DNA from: Oxyruncus cristatus
Lineage: Eukaryota; Chordata; Aves; Passeriformes; Cotingidae
NCBI GenBank assembly: GCA_013399855.1
Contig: VXAY01002187.1
Location: 545,609 to 609,608 of the forward strand
Direction of reading: 5' to 3'
DNA length: 64,000 nt
The notes under the pieces were generated by a model that saw only the letters and a program-made list of their open reading frames with translations, searched no databases and was not told where the DNA came from. Below, in pieces: positions 23,260-36,446 of this stretch; position 1 is the first letter of the stretch; the number at the start of each line of letters is the position of its first letter. The position numbers and the translations under genes are program-made.

Positions 23260-26200
23260 CCTTCAGTTCCCCTATGGGATCATAATGAATTAGAGTATTA
23301 TACTGACAGGGGGGGAGATACTGAGAGATGTACTAAGGAGCAAAGAGTTTTCTCTCTGAGTTAAGTGGTCTTATCTTTTTTATGTGTAACTCTAAATTTA
23401 TGGCAAAGGTAGGGTAGATATCGTTAAGGTAAAAATGTAGTCAGCTGTACGAAGGCTGAAGCCTAATACATGTAAGCATGAGCAGACAGAGTAGAGGCCA
23501 GATGTTGGCCAAAGAGGAATTTCAACTTGTTCCCTGAAACAGAGATGTTCTGATTATTTAAAAATCACTAGGAATGCATTAACTCTCTGCTTTAAGATAC
23601 TGACTTGCCAACTGAAAATCCAGTTTTGGGTCCTGTGGCAAATACAAGAAGTGAGATCTGTTTTGGTGGAGAACAGTAGCTGTACTATTCCAACAAAACA
23701 TCAGAATACAGGTCTGTTTTACTTAGTCTCAAACCACATAATAGATAGCTAATTCTTCACCTGCACAAAGTCCTCAAGCTTTGTTAGGTTGAGTGCTGAG
23801 GGTTTTTTTTAGGGATGAGATGAGGGAATTCTGTGGCATTGTAAGCTGCTACTCCTCTTTTCCCTTTATCAAGCAGGGAAGTTTGACATCTGTGGGTAAT
23901 ACAGAATTTCTTTCCTGCGCGTTTCACAAGTTCAGTGAAAAAAATTATGATAGAAGTTTGTGGCTACATGTAATGAGGGCTTGTCATCCGAATCAGCCTT
24001 TGCTAGAACTGAGTGAGGCGTGTCTTCCTCCTTTCTGCTTTTGCTATACCTGTACAGGACTTAAAATACAATTATTTTGATAATAGAAACTGATGGGTAG
24101 CTAACATCCGAGAACAAAGTAATGGATTTAAGGGCTCTGGCATGGACCTACAGTGCAGCAACCTAATTTTCAGTACAGAATCTCTGAATTCATTCCTTGT
24201 CTTGATAGCATTCATCCTTGCAACTACTTTCTCATAAATTGCCATAAATTCCTTCCCAAAAATTCAAGGTAAATTAAAATAATACTAAACAATAGGGGCC
24301 AATTTGCAGCTCTCGTAACATTTTGCATATGCAATACTAATTTAGGATTTCCAAACTAGACTGACATCCTTTGACAAACAAAATGCTATCTTGATAAATG
24401 AGGAGCAAATCAAAACCTGACTACCCTTCCATTTGAACTATCCTTTCATTGTTAACTCATTGACATTGATATAAAATGTTTCACTGACCTACTCAGTATG
24501 AGTAAACAGAATGTGCTCAAATGAGGCAAAATAATTTTCAAATGTTTTATGATAATTATTGTTTTGGATTAAGTCCATGAGAAACTCTTAGGAAAGTGTT
24601 GCGTTATCTGACATGCAGATATGTGATGACTGTAAAATAATAACAGAAGAGATTAATGAGCAGGCATTTGTGTTACGAATTAATCAAATGTCAGGATACA
24701 GTCTAGAGCAGTGGGGAAGATGGCTTTTATGTATTCAGAGAACTGTGCCAAATACAGTTTACAAATGTCTCTGTAGAGAGCAAAGGGCTCAGCCTTTCCG
24801 AGTGCCCCAATGGCTCCATTTTAAGTGATGTGCATGAGATCTGGAGAGAGTGTTGAGCAGATGGCCTTAGTGTGAAATGCATATTTCTTTCAAAGCACTA
24901 GTAGGTGGGAAGGGCATGCTGGCAGAGAGGGTGTGTTGTGACCTATCTACAAGAGAAAGTAGTGATGTGAAAAGTCAATTTGCAAAGAGTGGGCATTTGC
25001 ACCTCTCTGAAAAGTCTGTTGTAAAACTCAGAGTTAAAATACTCTGCAAATTTGGATACTCATATTACTATTAGCTTCCCAGCCATCACCATAAATGGTC
25101 CATTTTGTGTACTTGAAATGTATCATTTCATATGGCTGTTTAGTATATATGCCTTTGGTTCATACCCTGCAGCTGCTGAAACAACATCAGTTGGGTTTTT
25201 TTTCTTGACTTCCCCCCCTCCCCTCCATGCTCCTTCTGTGTGATGTCTTAATCCTGTGCTCTTTTTTTATCAAAATGTAAAATCTCTGCTGGCAGAAAAC
25301 ATCCTGAAAATTTGAATGGTGCATTGTCTCACCCCACATACAGTATTTGGCAGCCTCAGAGTGACTGTAATCACAGCTGCTTTCAAACCTGCTTGCTGTC
25401 AGAGGATCTCCCACAGGCCCTTGTGAAAGCCAACATTAAGATCAGAGCAGGAGCAATAAACTTCTGTCTTCCATGGTTATAGACATCCCAAATCCTACTC
25501 AAAGGTGTGCTTAAACTGGAGCCAAAGTCATCGCTTTTTAGTTGGAGTTGCAGAGGTGGGGAAAAAAGCTTTCCCCTGATACTGTTAAAGGGTCAGTGTG
25601 GAAGAAATCTGGAGTGTAGTGATTGACTTGCTTCGTTTAGCATCTGTCTTCAAAATTCTTGTACTGGGAAAATACTGATTACAGCTAAGACCCTTTTTCA
25701 GTGTGTTCAACCGAAGAACTTTTTGGGAGACGATAGATTTCTGTCTCTTGGTGTTGGACCCCCTATTCCCAGCCTCATACTTGCCAAATTATCAGTGTTG
25801 TCACCATATAGCAGTTTTGACCCACAGGAATGTCAAGAGCAGACCCATGGATAAGTGAGACTCTTGCAACACATTGAAAATATAAACCAAACAGTTACTC
25901 TTTCTGAAGAGCTTGTAAAGTTCAGACTGGGCCTTGAGAAATCCACACAAATATTCCTATTTTTTTTTTTTTTAATAGGGTTAGTTTCATGGTTGTTTTC
26001 TTTAAACAAATAAATAAAAACTAATGCAAAGCGATCTATTTCTTTACAAGTGGTTTAATCCCACTGCTAGAGAAGATGTAATCCAGATGACTGTCGCAGG
26101 GGATAGTAAAGACTTTTGCCAATATTCCTATATTGCTGAAAAATTCACCAGGCAGCATTCCTAGCCGGGACAAAATGTAAAACTGCATCACCATTAGTTT

Positions 26201-26952
26201 TACCTCCAACTTCCACCCCCAGTTCCCCTTTCTTAAACCTTTTGAGAATCAAAAAGGCAGCAAGGGTTCAAGTGAAGAACCCTAAAAGTAATTCTCTGTT
26301 AGTTTTAAAATGTAGCTTTGTAAACTCTTTGTGAAGCAGTTAACTGAAACTTGATGTTATACAGGTTATTTTAATTTGGTAATGATGTGGTGATAGAGTA
26401 TTGCCATCTACCAAAAATGTATATTTAGCAAGAATTCCAGAAGTTTTGATTTTAAGAAATAAAGTTTGTTCCAGTTTAACATCTAATAAAAAATATTTTG
26501 GATAACTGAAGTCATGCCTTCATGTAGTGTTACTTTTTTCTTTTAAACAAATCTTTGCCCCAGCTTTTATAATATTGGTTTTATTTGTTCTACAGATTCT
26601 TCTAGAGTTTGGAGGGCCTTGGTGTTCAAAAATTATACCAAATGTGTCATCTTTCAAAAATGTCACATTTTCTGCATCCCTTTTGTGTTTGGATGAGTTC
26701 CTTAAAATGTTGTGACTAGTGTCATACTTACTGATCACACATCACACTTCCCTCACCTCTGCTTACATTTTATTTATTCATAATTCTGTATTGCCAAGTA
26801 CTAGTAACACTTTGAAAATGTACCCTACTAAAGCTTTGTTCATGAAAACTTCTTTGAAACATAGACTTTGGACTGCTTGAGTAAAATATGAATTAATGTA
26901 TAATAAATTCTGACTGCTTACCAAATCCTTTGCTTCAAAACATCTTCATAGT

Positions 26953-27007
26953 TAAAAAAAACAGCCAAACAAACAAAAAAAAAAAAAAAAAAAACAACCA
27001 ACAAAAC
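26953..27007 (+). repeat. A-rich / A+C low-complexity tract
   Basis: A 20-base A run is flanked by CAAAC-type units. Simple sequence, similar in composition to the tract at 37134-37237. Confidence 0.85.
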
Positions 27008-28487
27008 CTTCTGATGTTGTTCAGCTAAAAGACGATAACTTGTTTTTGTTCCCTGTGGGAGCACACAACTACAAGGATTCTCTTGTGCTGGCTACCTGCT
27101 GGCATAACAGCTGACACACCTCCAGCCATAACAACAGAGACTGATCCAGCTTCTCTTTCCCAAAAAGAACTGGTCTATCTAGGTGTTCTCTGTGCTACTG
27201 TGGATACTGTCCTTTGAATCACTGGATTTTATTTCACTCATATTTGTTGCTTTGCGTATTTGCTTTCTCCCCTTACGTAGCCTTCTGTCCTGAGAACTGA
27301 CCTATTTGTTAGAAATTCGTAAAAGTAGCATTCAAATGATTGAATGCTCATAACCTTCTCCTCTATGAATTGAGAGGTAAGATTAGCACAGATACATACA
27401 TCAAGCCCACCTCTCCATAGGTAGGCACTATATGAAGTATAGTAAACAGAAATACAGATTTTGGGTTCTTCTCAGGAGAGATCAGAGAGAGTAGTTGGAA
27501 GAGCACAGGCAAATATCTGATTTCATTCTGGCGTTAACTCACACAGTTCATGGGCTATTTTAAGAACTCTTTGTATTGTTGGGGCTGAGTTTCAGATAGT
27601 GTTTCAAAGTAACGAGTGGTCTTGGCAGGCAGAAAAATTTCCCCAAATTAGAAGGGAAATTAGACTAGCATAAATAGTGTTGCGATAATAAGGTTAATCG
27701 GTTAAGGGAATAATTTGTGGGATAGGATCATTAAAATGTCAATGCCAGAGATGTTCCTGGACTACACATACTGTAGACAAGGCTTCACTGAAAAGAAAGG
27801 AATAGGAAGGTCTGTTCTTCCTCAGTAACCGTAACACAAAGCACTGCTGCTTTTGTGCTTGTACATTCTTTTTCGTTTAGCAGCAAAGTTCTTGGTGAAG
27901 ATCAGAAAACCCTTTAAATAACCACTTCCTGGTATGCCCTTGAGTTGCTGATAGCTCAAAGGAGAAGCTTCTTTTTTAAGTGTGAGAATTCTGGTCCTGA
28001 TCATGCCTTTTGTTGTGACTGTTTGTATCTGATTAGTATGTATAAAGTGCAAGTAAAAATTTTAATGATTTGTGTATGTACAAAACTATGACCAAATGTG
28101 TTTTTCTACTGTTGAAAGTTGTCACACAGAAGCACTTGGAAATGGTCACCTGAGTTAGAAACTGACCTTGGATCTCTTTACTCTGATATTCTGTTTTCAT
28201 TTGTGACTAGCACTGGACTGAGAGGGAGATGGATGAAATTTTAGTGTATGTTAAAGTAGGATAGTTTAAGTTTCCTGTAAAAACTGTAAGTCCCTTTATC
28301 AAAAACTGTTCTAAACATAACATATTATTTCAGGATGTGATACTGGTATTACGCACAAGATTGTGTCACCATTTTATTGGGAAAAATTAAACCAACTTGT
28401 CTTAAAGAACAGAACATCATTGGTTAAAAACAGTGGGAATCGATTGTGTAAGTGTGGAATTTCTAGCAGCACTTTGAAAAGTCAAAG

Positions 28488-28687
28488 ACTGATCTGATGC
28501 TTTTATCAGCTTTTACCTATGTTTTTTTCAACTCTCTGGACGAAGAGCTGAGAAGGAACTGTACCCGTGGCATCCATAGCCACTCCCAAACTTCTGGCTA
28601 CGGCTGCACACTGTCTTCCTTGGTGAAATTATACTTTTATAGTGCTAAAGGTACGTCTAAGCTGCATGTCTTTGGAATGCCTTCAAA
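28488..28687 (+). repeat. inverted repeat, left arm (200 b)
   Basis: It starts ACTGATCTGATGC and ends GGAATGCCTTCAAA. The reverse complement of 28999-29198 reads the same over the full length, including a run of seven T. The two arms therefore encode the same peptide on opposite strands (frame beginning MLLSAFTYVFF). The arm carries several CpG dinucleotides, more than its surroundings, and a donor-like AAG-GTACGT with GT at 28651. No gene family was recognised in the arm. Confidence 0.95.
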
Positions 28688-28998
28688 CTACCGCACCATA
28701 GTATGTAGCTGGCCAGTTTCAAGTCCATTTGGGGTAAAATGGGGCATGGTAGCATTCTTCCTCCCTCCTTTCATCAAAAGGAGTCCAAGCACATAGGCCA
28801 GACATACAAAGTATGTCAAGATTTTGCCTAAGTCAGAAAAAAAGAAAAAAAATAATCTGTATCTTTTTCGTCACATGGTATTTGTATCATCAATAACTAA
28901 ATAACAATTTTATAAAAGCCAGTTGTTTTGAACTTTTAGTGATTCAGAAAACAAATATGAGTTTCTAACAAGCATTTCTGTTATTCCCTTCTGATGCA
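28688..28998 (+). other. spacer between inverted arms
   Basis: 311 bases of A+T-rich sequence with no recognised gene. Near its middle is a small perfect hairpin, GACATAC-AAA-GTATGTC (28801-28817). It also contains A-rich stretches around 28838-28852. Confidence 0.8.
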
Positions 28999-29198
28999 TT
29001 TGAAGGCATTCCAAAGACATGCAGCTTAGACGTACCTTTAGCACTATAAAAGTATAATTTCACCAAGGAAGACAGTGTGCAGCCGTAGCCAGAAGTTTGG
29101 GAGTGGCTATGGATGCCACGGGTACAGTTCCTTCTCAGCTCTTCGTCCAGAGAGTTGAAAAAAACATAGGTAAAAGCTGATAAAAGCATCAGATCAGT
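28999..29198 (-). repeat. inverted repeat, right arm (200 b)
   Basis: It is the exact reverse complement of 28488-28687 as read by eye. It ends AGATCAGT, after which TCTTTAT separates it from the outer direct repeat at 29206. Confidence 0.95.
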
Positions 29199-29228
29199 TC
29201 TTTATCAGCACTTCAGTTGAAAAGTCAA

Positions 29229-32200
29229 TCCCGAACTGCTCTTGCACACATATCTTAGGAGCTTCAAAACAGCCTGGTAAAACTGGTTCTTCCTTTCATG
29301 GTTATCAGAAGGCAGAGGAAGATTAGAAAGGGCCATTTTCTTAAAGGAAAAATCTCTTGACTACTGATTGTCCTATAGAGGCTACAACAGTCCATCTGCC
29401 AATAAAGTAGGGAGAGACTACAATGAAATTAGCGAGTCCTAAATTAAGAGATGAAAGTAGAAGATAAGAATCTTTTCCTATTACAGTATTTTATTTTCTT
29501 GTTTATTAATTTTGTTTATTAATTTTGTGCTTCAATTGTAAAATTGGAATGTGGTAGTGATAGGGATTTATGTTCTCTGTTAATGTGAGCTGCAGTTAAA
29601 ACTTCACAGGACCTGAAGGACAGATGAAGGAAAATCAAACGAACCAGGAGCTCACTTGTTTTCATGACACAGTGGGTCAGAGTAGTACCACAAATAGGAC
29701 GGGGGAGGTGGAAATGGAAAATCAGGACTACCTTCACAAGGATGAGGGTGGAGAGGATACAAAGCTACAGGTAAAATTCTATTTGATTGTTTTATATGGA
29801 ATTTGTATGTTGGCCAGAATCCCCTATACAAATTCTTCACACTGGAAAAATGTTACTCAGGGGAATCCTTCTTATGACTTTTTTTCCATTTTGATGAAAA
29901 AAGTAATGATATGAAGTGGAAAACGTCAAGTAAAATTAATCCAAATATTGGCTTTGCATAACACAATAGAAAACACATTTTACTGTGTGGTGGTGTTATT
30001 CACTAAAGTCCTTAAGTACAGGTGTGCCAAACTGTCAGGATATTTTTATACAACTGATGGATTTTTCCTCTTCTAGAAACTGCTGCACTCCCTGGGGCTT
30101 GTTCTCCCCTTGGACGATGACCTAGAAACGTTTTTGAACATTTGCTGCACAAAACTCGCCACTTGTTTCCTTTTTGTGGCTACATACAGTCCAAAGTGGG
30201 GATATTTCCCATCTGCTTTGTGTGGCCCTATTACTGCAGTGCCTAAGCACCTTACCTGGGCCTTCTCTGCTTTCTCAAAGACAATAGTGTGAAAGTGAGA
30301 GCCAGACACAGTAGGGCTGGTACAACAAGCGTGATTTTAAACACCAGTTTACTTTTGTTGCATGTCTACGGGAAGTCCCATCTGTGTGGGTCTCATCGCC
30401 GATATAGAAGTAGAGCAGACACTGGAGCACCACTTAGAGTGGCTAATGGTAATCTGCAGATGGAGTCTTCTGCCCAGGTTCCATGAGGGTGTCCCCTAGG
30501 GCTGCCACTAGGAGATAGTTGTTCATCTGGGGTAAGGCTAAGATGCTATTATTGTGTTCCAAAACAGAAAGTTTCTTATTTTATTAACTGGAAGGTAGAA
30601 AGCATGCAAGCTGATGGTCTTGGATGCTTCCAAGTTAAGCAACTGCACTTTGATGGATATTTGATGCTAAATTTGTTACCAAGTTTGATTTTTAGATTTT
30701 TGGAATCCCTTTGGTAATGTAAGCCAAGATACACTGGAAATCCTTGTGAGAGCAAGAAATCAATCCCATATTTGCAAGCGCTGGCCAGTTTCCTGAATGC
30801 GTGAATGTCCTCCCTCTTGGAGTCTAGTTTTCTGAAACACAGCACTCCTGATTATGTGCTGTTTGGATGACAGCTTGAGAATTTGTAAGAGTGAAGGGTG
30901 ACCTACTCGCATCTTAATGTTTTTTCTGCTCAATGAAGATTTTCCAGTTTAAAAGTTGATTTTAATTTAATCACACATTGTATAAAACCTCTTTGTGTAC
31001 CACAAATAGCTCTTTTCCGAGTAGAAATCAAATAACTATTCAAGAAGAATATGTTTATGTTAAAACAGTTGTGACTGATGTGCTAGTTAGTAACACTGCT
31101 ACTTAGTTACTGCTGTTTTTACACACTTTCCAATGTTTTGAAGTGCCATATTATCTCAGTTCACCTTCAATTCTTGCTTAAGAATATTTTGGGATCTTGC
31201 TCTGGTGGATATGCATCTTCTATCTTCATTATTTTTTTTTTCTGTTTTTCTTCTTAAATTTTAAACTTAATCACATGTATACATACACATATTAATTGTG
31301 GCCAATGCTGTGTTAAGAATTAAAAATAGCATGTGGCCACAGCATTTTGCATTTGGTTCTTTCAGGCTTAGAAGGATGTGTAGTGCCTGTCAGTGACGTT
31401 CTCTGAGGTACATTTATTTCAAAGTCCATGCATTGTTCATAAATAAACATATTTTTGCATATTTGTTTGTCTGTAGACTTTGACTGTCTCCCACTGGCGA
31501 GAATAGCTGGCCTACCTTCAACACACAACAAGCAGTCAATTTAAATACAATTTGAGTACGCTTCTGTTTCTCTTAGCTAATGAGTATCGAGTGATTTGCC
31601 AACCCTAATTATGGTGTTAATGTGTTTCCAAGAGGCACATTGACATTAAATTGTACAGTGGCTTAAAGCAGTTTGGTGTCTTTAAACAGTCTTTAAACAG
31701 AGCAAAATGCAGCCTCTCTTTGTGTAGCCAGTGGCAGCAGCTGAGGCCTTTTTTTATGACAAAATGCAGGCAAACTAAACGTCAGATTAGAATTGTTCTG
31801 CAGAAACCCAAAAACCTAGTTCGTTTTTATTTGGTATTTTTTTAACAAACTCCTTCTCTTCAGAAATGCATATGTCAGCTCAGACAGCATGTTCAAGGTT
31901 GTAGAGTTAACTGGAGGGGGGCTGTATAGAAAGTAGATTCGAAAACTGAGGTTCTTTGTTATATATTCTTGAGTTGACTACCACAATGTAAGTGGGCAAA
32001 AATAAGTGTGAGCCTTTTTCTTTTTCAGGTGATAGTTTTTTTGTTTGTGGGCCTTTTCTTTAGTGCACTGATACAAAATTACAGTGACGATCCCGTCAGC
32101 TGGAACTTGGTTACATGGCATTTGAAAAACAGCATGTGTAAGTATAGTAAATCCTTTCGGAGGGCACAGCTGGCTTGAAATGAGGATTGTTGTACGGGTT

Positions 32201-35200
32201 GTTGCATACAAAAATCTCCCTTCCTCTTTTTATCTCTCCTTTTATTGAAAACTTACTATAAGCACTGAGTTTGAGCTTTCCTTGAAAGCTTTAAAAACGC
32301 TTATGTTCATATAGAGCAACTTATGTTTTCCTTATGTAGCTCCTGGTGCCAGAGGAATTTATAAAGTGCTTTTAGCAACTTAAAAGCCTGCAAAGTGTAG
32401 GATAATCCCTCCCCATCTTTAACACAGTCCAGTATCCGTTCATCAGCTGTCCTAGTGTATGGCTCCCTATTGTGGTAATATGTCTTCTCCACTGTGGATG
32501 TGTTCAGGCCTGTAGGTGGGTTGAGGCTTCTTCTGACAAACATATCCTATTTTTCATCTTACTCTTGTCTCTAGAAGGCTGAAATCATAAGACTCTGTAG
32601 GATCTTTCTGAGGCTTACCTGGTAGCACCAATGTGTTAAAATCATTTGAGTGTACACAGCTATTCGTGAATTCTCTTCACTTTTCCTTAAGTTTTGTCAC
32701 ACCAGATTACAGGCTTTCCAAACGCATGGTCAGCTGACATGTACAGCACAGAAGTACCAAGTGTACCATGGTTCTTGAACCACGAGTTGAGACTCCATCA
32801 CACCCTTCTGAAGGTGATTTTTGGTGCTGGTTTGCATATCATTTTGGTTCACCATTTGTTTCTCTGGCCTCTTAGTAGTTCAAGTATCTCTAGAAAGCCT
32901 TATAATTGTATTTTTCAGTGCTATAGCGTAAATGGCCAGGAAAGAAGATAATAAGACACCTCAGAGCCACATTTGAAGTACCATCTCCATGGTACAAAGT
33001 TGGAGTTGTCTGGAGTTGCACAGAAAGTATTTGGGCACCACACTTTAGACACCTAAAAAAAAATTTGGAAAATCCTATTCCTAATCTTGTAGGAATTTCT
33101 TTTGCCCTTTACTTGCAGCTTTCCGTCCAGGTTTTACAGGCTGAAAGGAAAGCATGTAAGTTAAAATCTTGGTCCAGAAAACCACATGATACTTATACAG
33201 TGCTTCTCTGGATTGGGATGTGAACCCTTAACTCCACTATAAGTTTGGTACTTAGCCATCTTTTGAGGATAATGATGTGAGTGACCTCGTGAAGATGGTG
33301 CTATATAGCACCAGGATCAAAAGTTGGGAGATTCTGATTCATCCTTGTCTATCGACAATAAATGATGATGTTTCCCTAAACAGAATGGTGGTGGTGAATT
33401 TTTCACTCCATATGGAAAACCCATTTCACGCTTTGGCTTACCTTGTATTCCAGACAATGGCTGGGGAAGGACTTCAGAGCAGAAAATGAAGGAAAATTAG
33501 GCTCTGATACTGATCTGAACTGAAACAGTCAGGAAATACCATATTCTAAGCTTAGTGGGTGCTGTCAATTTTATTTTTTTTTAAAAGATCCTTAGTCCTT
33601 AATATGACCCACATTAAAAAAATATCCTGCTAAATTCATCAGCTGTTCCCCACATGGTCTTTAAAACACTTTCAAAAAGGTATCTATGAATGTAACTTTT
33701 TTTTTGTCTCAACAGATTATTTAATGTTTTCTTACTTTTACATGTCTCAAAGTTGGATGTTATCTGGAAAGGAAAAAGTCTTTAGTAGCTGGTGATATTC
33801 CCGGGTTCAGATAACATCTTTTCATTTGGAACTTTATACATGTAAAATAGAAGGGTATTTACTAGCATCAGACTCGGTGAATGGAACGTTTTCCTTTTTT
33901 GATCTTAAACCAAACTATGATACGACATTTTTGACCAATTAAATTTCTGTGATTGTTTGAAAGTAGCGCGTTCTGCTTTTGTCATCTTCAACACTAAGGA
34001 AAAACCCCTCACTGTTTTCTAACAGTAAAATCTGGTTTTATTTTAATAAAGTGTTGCATTTCTTTTCTGGCTCAAGATCTTTAGGCAGCAGATACATTTC
34101 AATGGGGTCACCTCTAATTTACAAAGAAAGTACTGAGTCATGGCCAAACTAGTTATGTGACTGCTTTTCCTGCAGCTGTCAGTGGCTAAAATAAGGAATA
34201 AAGCACAAATCTCCCAACTCTTTTGTGTGTCACTAAACCACCTTACTACTGTGTCATCTACGGCCTCTTCTCGAGCACCATCCTTTTCACTGAGCATGGA
34301 CCTCAGGCTTTACCTGATATTCTCTGTGGGTGGTCTTCTTACATATGGCAGAGAGATAAACAATGTGAAAGTTTAGCTGGTTCACGGAACTGTATTATAT
34401 TACAGTGCTTGGTTAGTTTAACTTTGGCACATGATCGAATACAAGGGGTAATTATATTCTGGAACTATTCAATATTTGAACAGCTTGGAAAGAACAATCT
34501 TTAGGGAGGTGAAGGGCTCAGTTTGATTATAGAGCTGCCTTATTTATGCCTTATGGGACTACATTGCTTGCTGTCTTGTCTCTGATTCAAGGAGCAAAAG
34601 AAATACTGACACAAAGATTTGAGTTGGAGTAACACCAGTAAGAGTATTTTGTTGAATGTGGATTTGATGAAGGCATAGTCTCACTGTTCCAGACTGTGCA
34701 GCTTTCTTTTGAGCATGTGTAAAAGGCGTGCAAGATTATGCTAGTTTTGTAGTAAAAATTCAAATAAGCATTCATTCTGGCTTTATTGCCTGCCACCTTA
34801 AGTTCACTTACTATTTCAGTTCCTGCTGTCTTCAAATGACAATAGTTTGCTATCAATCTTAGCTATATACACCTTGATCTGTCACTGGAAATTTATGGGC
34901 AGCATTTGACCTGTCACACATACTTGAAAATCAATGGATATCTAAATCATCCAGGCAGCTCTGAAATCCCCATTTTTAATGTTTCTGCACTATTCATTAC
35001 CTTAGTTGTGATAAGATGCTGTAGTGATGAGTGCTTGAGGGCCTAAGATATCCATCATTATTTCTCTTTTGTTTTGCCTACATAAGGTATACTGCTCTGT
35101 CTTTGGAGCTGTGTTTAATATGTGTTAATGTTCACTCCAATTTCCCAAGTTCTCCGAGGTAATGCTATAAAACAACACATTGCTCCTTAAGAGGCCAAGG

Positions 35201-36409
35201 CTGTTGACTTTTTGAGGGACATCTGAACCACATGATCTGTCCTGCAATGAACATCTGTTTCAAGATTCACAGCATGCTGGGAATGATTAATGAGTGGTTT
35301 TATGTGTATTTCACTTTATGAGTATCTAACTGGCACTTAATGGCTGTTGCCTTTCACTTAAAAGATCTTACAGCATACTCCTGAGCTGTGAAGTATTTGC
35401 CTTGTTCTTTCTGTCCATCTTCTAGCACAGTAATTTGAATATGTAAACCTTCTGTGGATGTGTAGGTGTGCAGGGAATCATTAAGTATGGAAGGTGACTT
35501 TCCAAAAAGATCTGACATGATTGAGAATCACGAGAAAAATTTTTTGATCATAATTTGTCTAGGGATCCAGGTTCCTGAGAAAACAGAGATTTCCTCACTT
35601 GATTGCAGGTAAATGAGGAATTTCCCAGCACCCAAGCAAGTCAACAACATACAGCTATTGAGTGCTGCGCATATGTGTAAGGGTTACATTCTGGCTGGGT
35701 GTGCATGGTGCTGTTGTGCAATCTGAAGGGCCGTGGATGAGTAGAGTGAGATGGGAGGAAGATGTGGGTAAATGTTGTTAATTTTCTTTTTATGTACCAG
35801 CCACAATCTCTCTGGCTAACTCTGGAATAACACCTGGCCTCATCACAAAAGGCTTTGAATGGCAGCCACAAGTAGAATTCTCTGGCCAGGGAGAACTATT
35901 CTGGAAGGTAGTCTGTAGGAGGGCCTTGAGGAACAGGAGGGTATCAAGGTCATGAGGAAGGGAGAAAAATCATTTGCTGTATTATTCCTTTAGTACTGTG
36001 TAAGATCCACCTGGTTTTGTGGAGATAATCATGCCTGGTTTGTAGTCATTGGTGAAACTTGGGTCTGCAGACTGGAAAAAACAACACAAGTTTATTCTGC
36101 ACCTCACTGAAACCATTTGCAGCTTAATTGGCAGGCAGGCAAGGCATTTGTGGTTGTTGATCACTCTCACCAGCTGGACATTCAGACAATAACTTTTCTC
36201 ATACTGTTGTTTTGGGGACATATCATGGGGAAAAGCTTTAGCTCTACTTTGGCTATAATTTCATTATGTAAGAGGCTAATCCATTTGGTCCAGTTCATAA
36301 CTCTTCTGCAGATTTTTTTTTATTTTTAAGAGAAAGAATTATCTGGTAAATACTTCCAAGGATGGAATCCTTGTTCCTGCCATTCTCAGACCCAATTTTG
36401 CTGTAACAC
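29229..36409. other. unique DNA, no gene recognised
   Basis: About 7 kb with no recognised repeat. A 13-base tandem duplication (GTTTATTAATTTT) occupies 29501-29526. Weak exon-like stretches were looked at near 29605-29772 (+) and 30258-30300 (-, ending at a CAG-GTAAGG donor) and are not called as genes. Confidence 0.5.
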
Positions 36410-36446
36410 GTGTGTGTGTATGTGCGTGTGTGTGTGTGTGTGTGTG
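36410..36446 (+). repeat. (GT)n microsatellite
   Basis: An imperfect GT dinucleotide run of about 37 bases, interrupted by TA and GC near 36420-36425. It is likely polymorphic in length. Confidence 0.95.

Larger units (their letters stand above)
22784..28466. other. unique DNA, no gene recognised
   Basis: No gene was seen. It holds the hairpin at 23227-23259, a perfect 12-base palindrome TTGCATATGCAA near 24320, a T14 run at 25960-25973, the A/C-rich tract at 26953-27007 and a 9-base-arm hairpin at 27327-27348 (AGCATTCAA / TTGAATGCT, loop ATGA). Confidence 0.55.
28467..29228. mobile_element. candidate long-inverted-repeat (foldback) unit
   Basis: The unit comprises two 200-base inverted arms (28488-28687 and 28999-29198), a 311-base spacer, and related direct repeats outside the arms. 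The left direct repeat (28467-28485) is CAGCACTTTGAAAAGTCAA. The right one (29206-29228) has the same first eight and last twelve bases, with TCAG-type extra bases in the middle. The layout resembles an insertion with a target-site duplication. The repeat length, however, is longer than the 2-10 bases typical of cut-and-paste transposons. No transposase or known terminal motif was seen, so the class is unknown. Confidence 0.45.

Noticed and set aside
28497..29189. Identical 64-residue peptides on opposite strands
   Set aside because: They are explained by the perfect inverted arms, not by a duplicated gene. No family was recognised.
29605..29772. Exon-like + strand stretch ending CTACAG-GTAAAA
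   Set aside because: The upstream acceptor (CTTCACAG) lacks a pyrimidine tract, and the hydrophilic peptide matches nothing recognised.
30073..30309. Minus ORF containing a strong CAG-GTAAGG donor
   Set aside because: The open part before the donor is only about 20 codons and its acceptor is weak; single good donors are common by chance.
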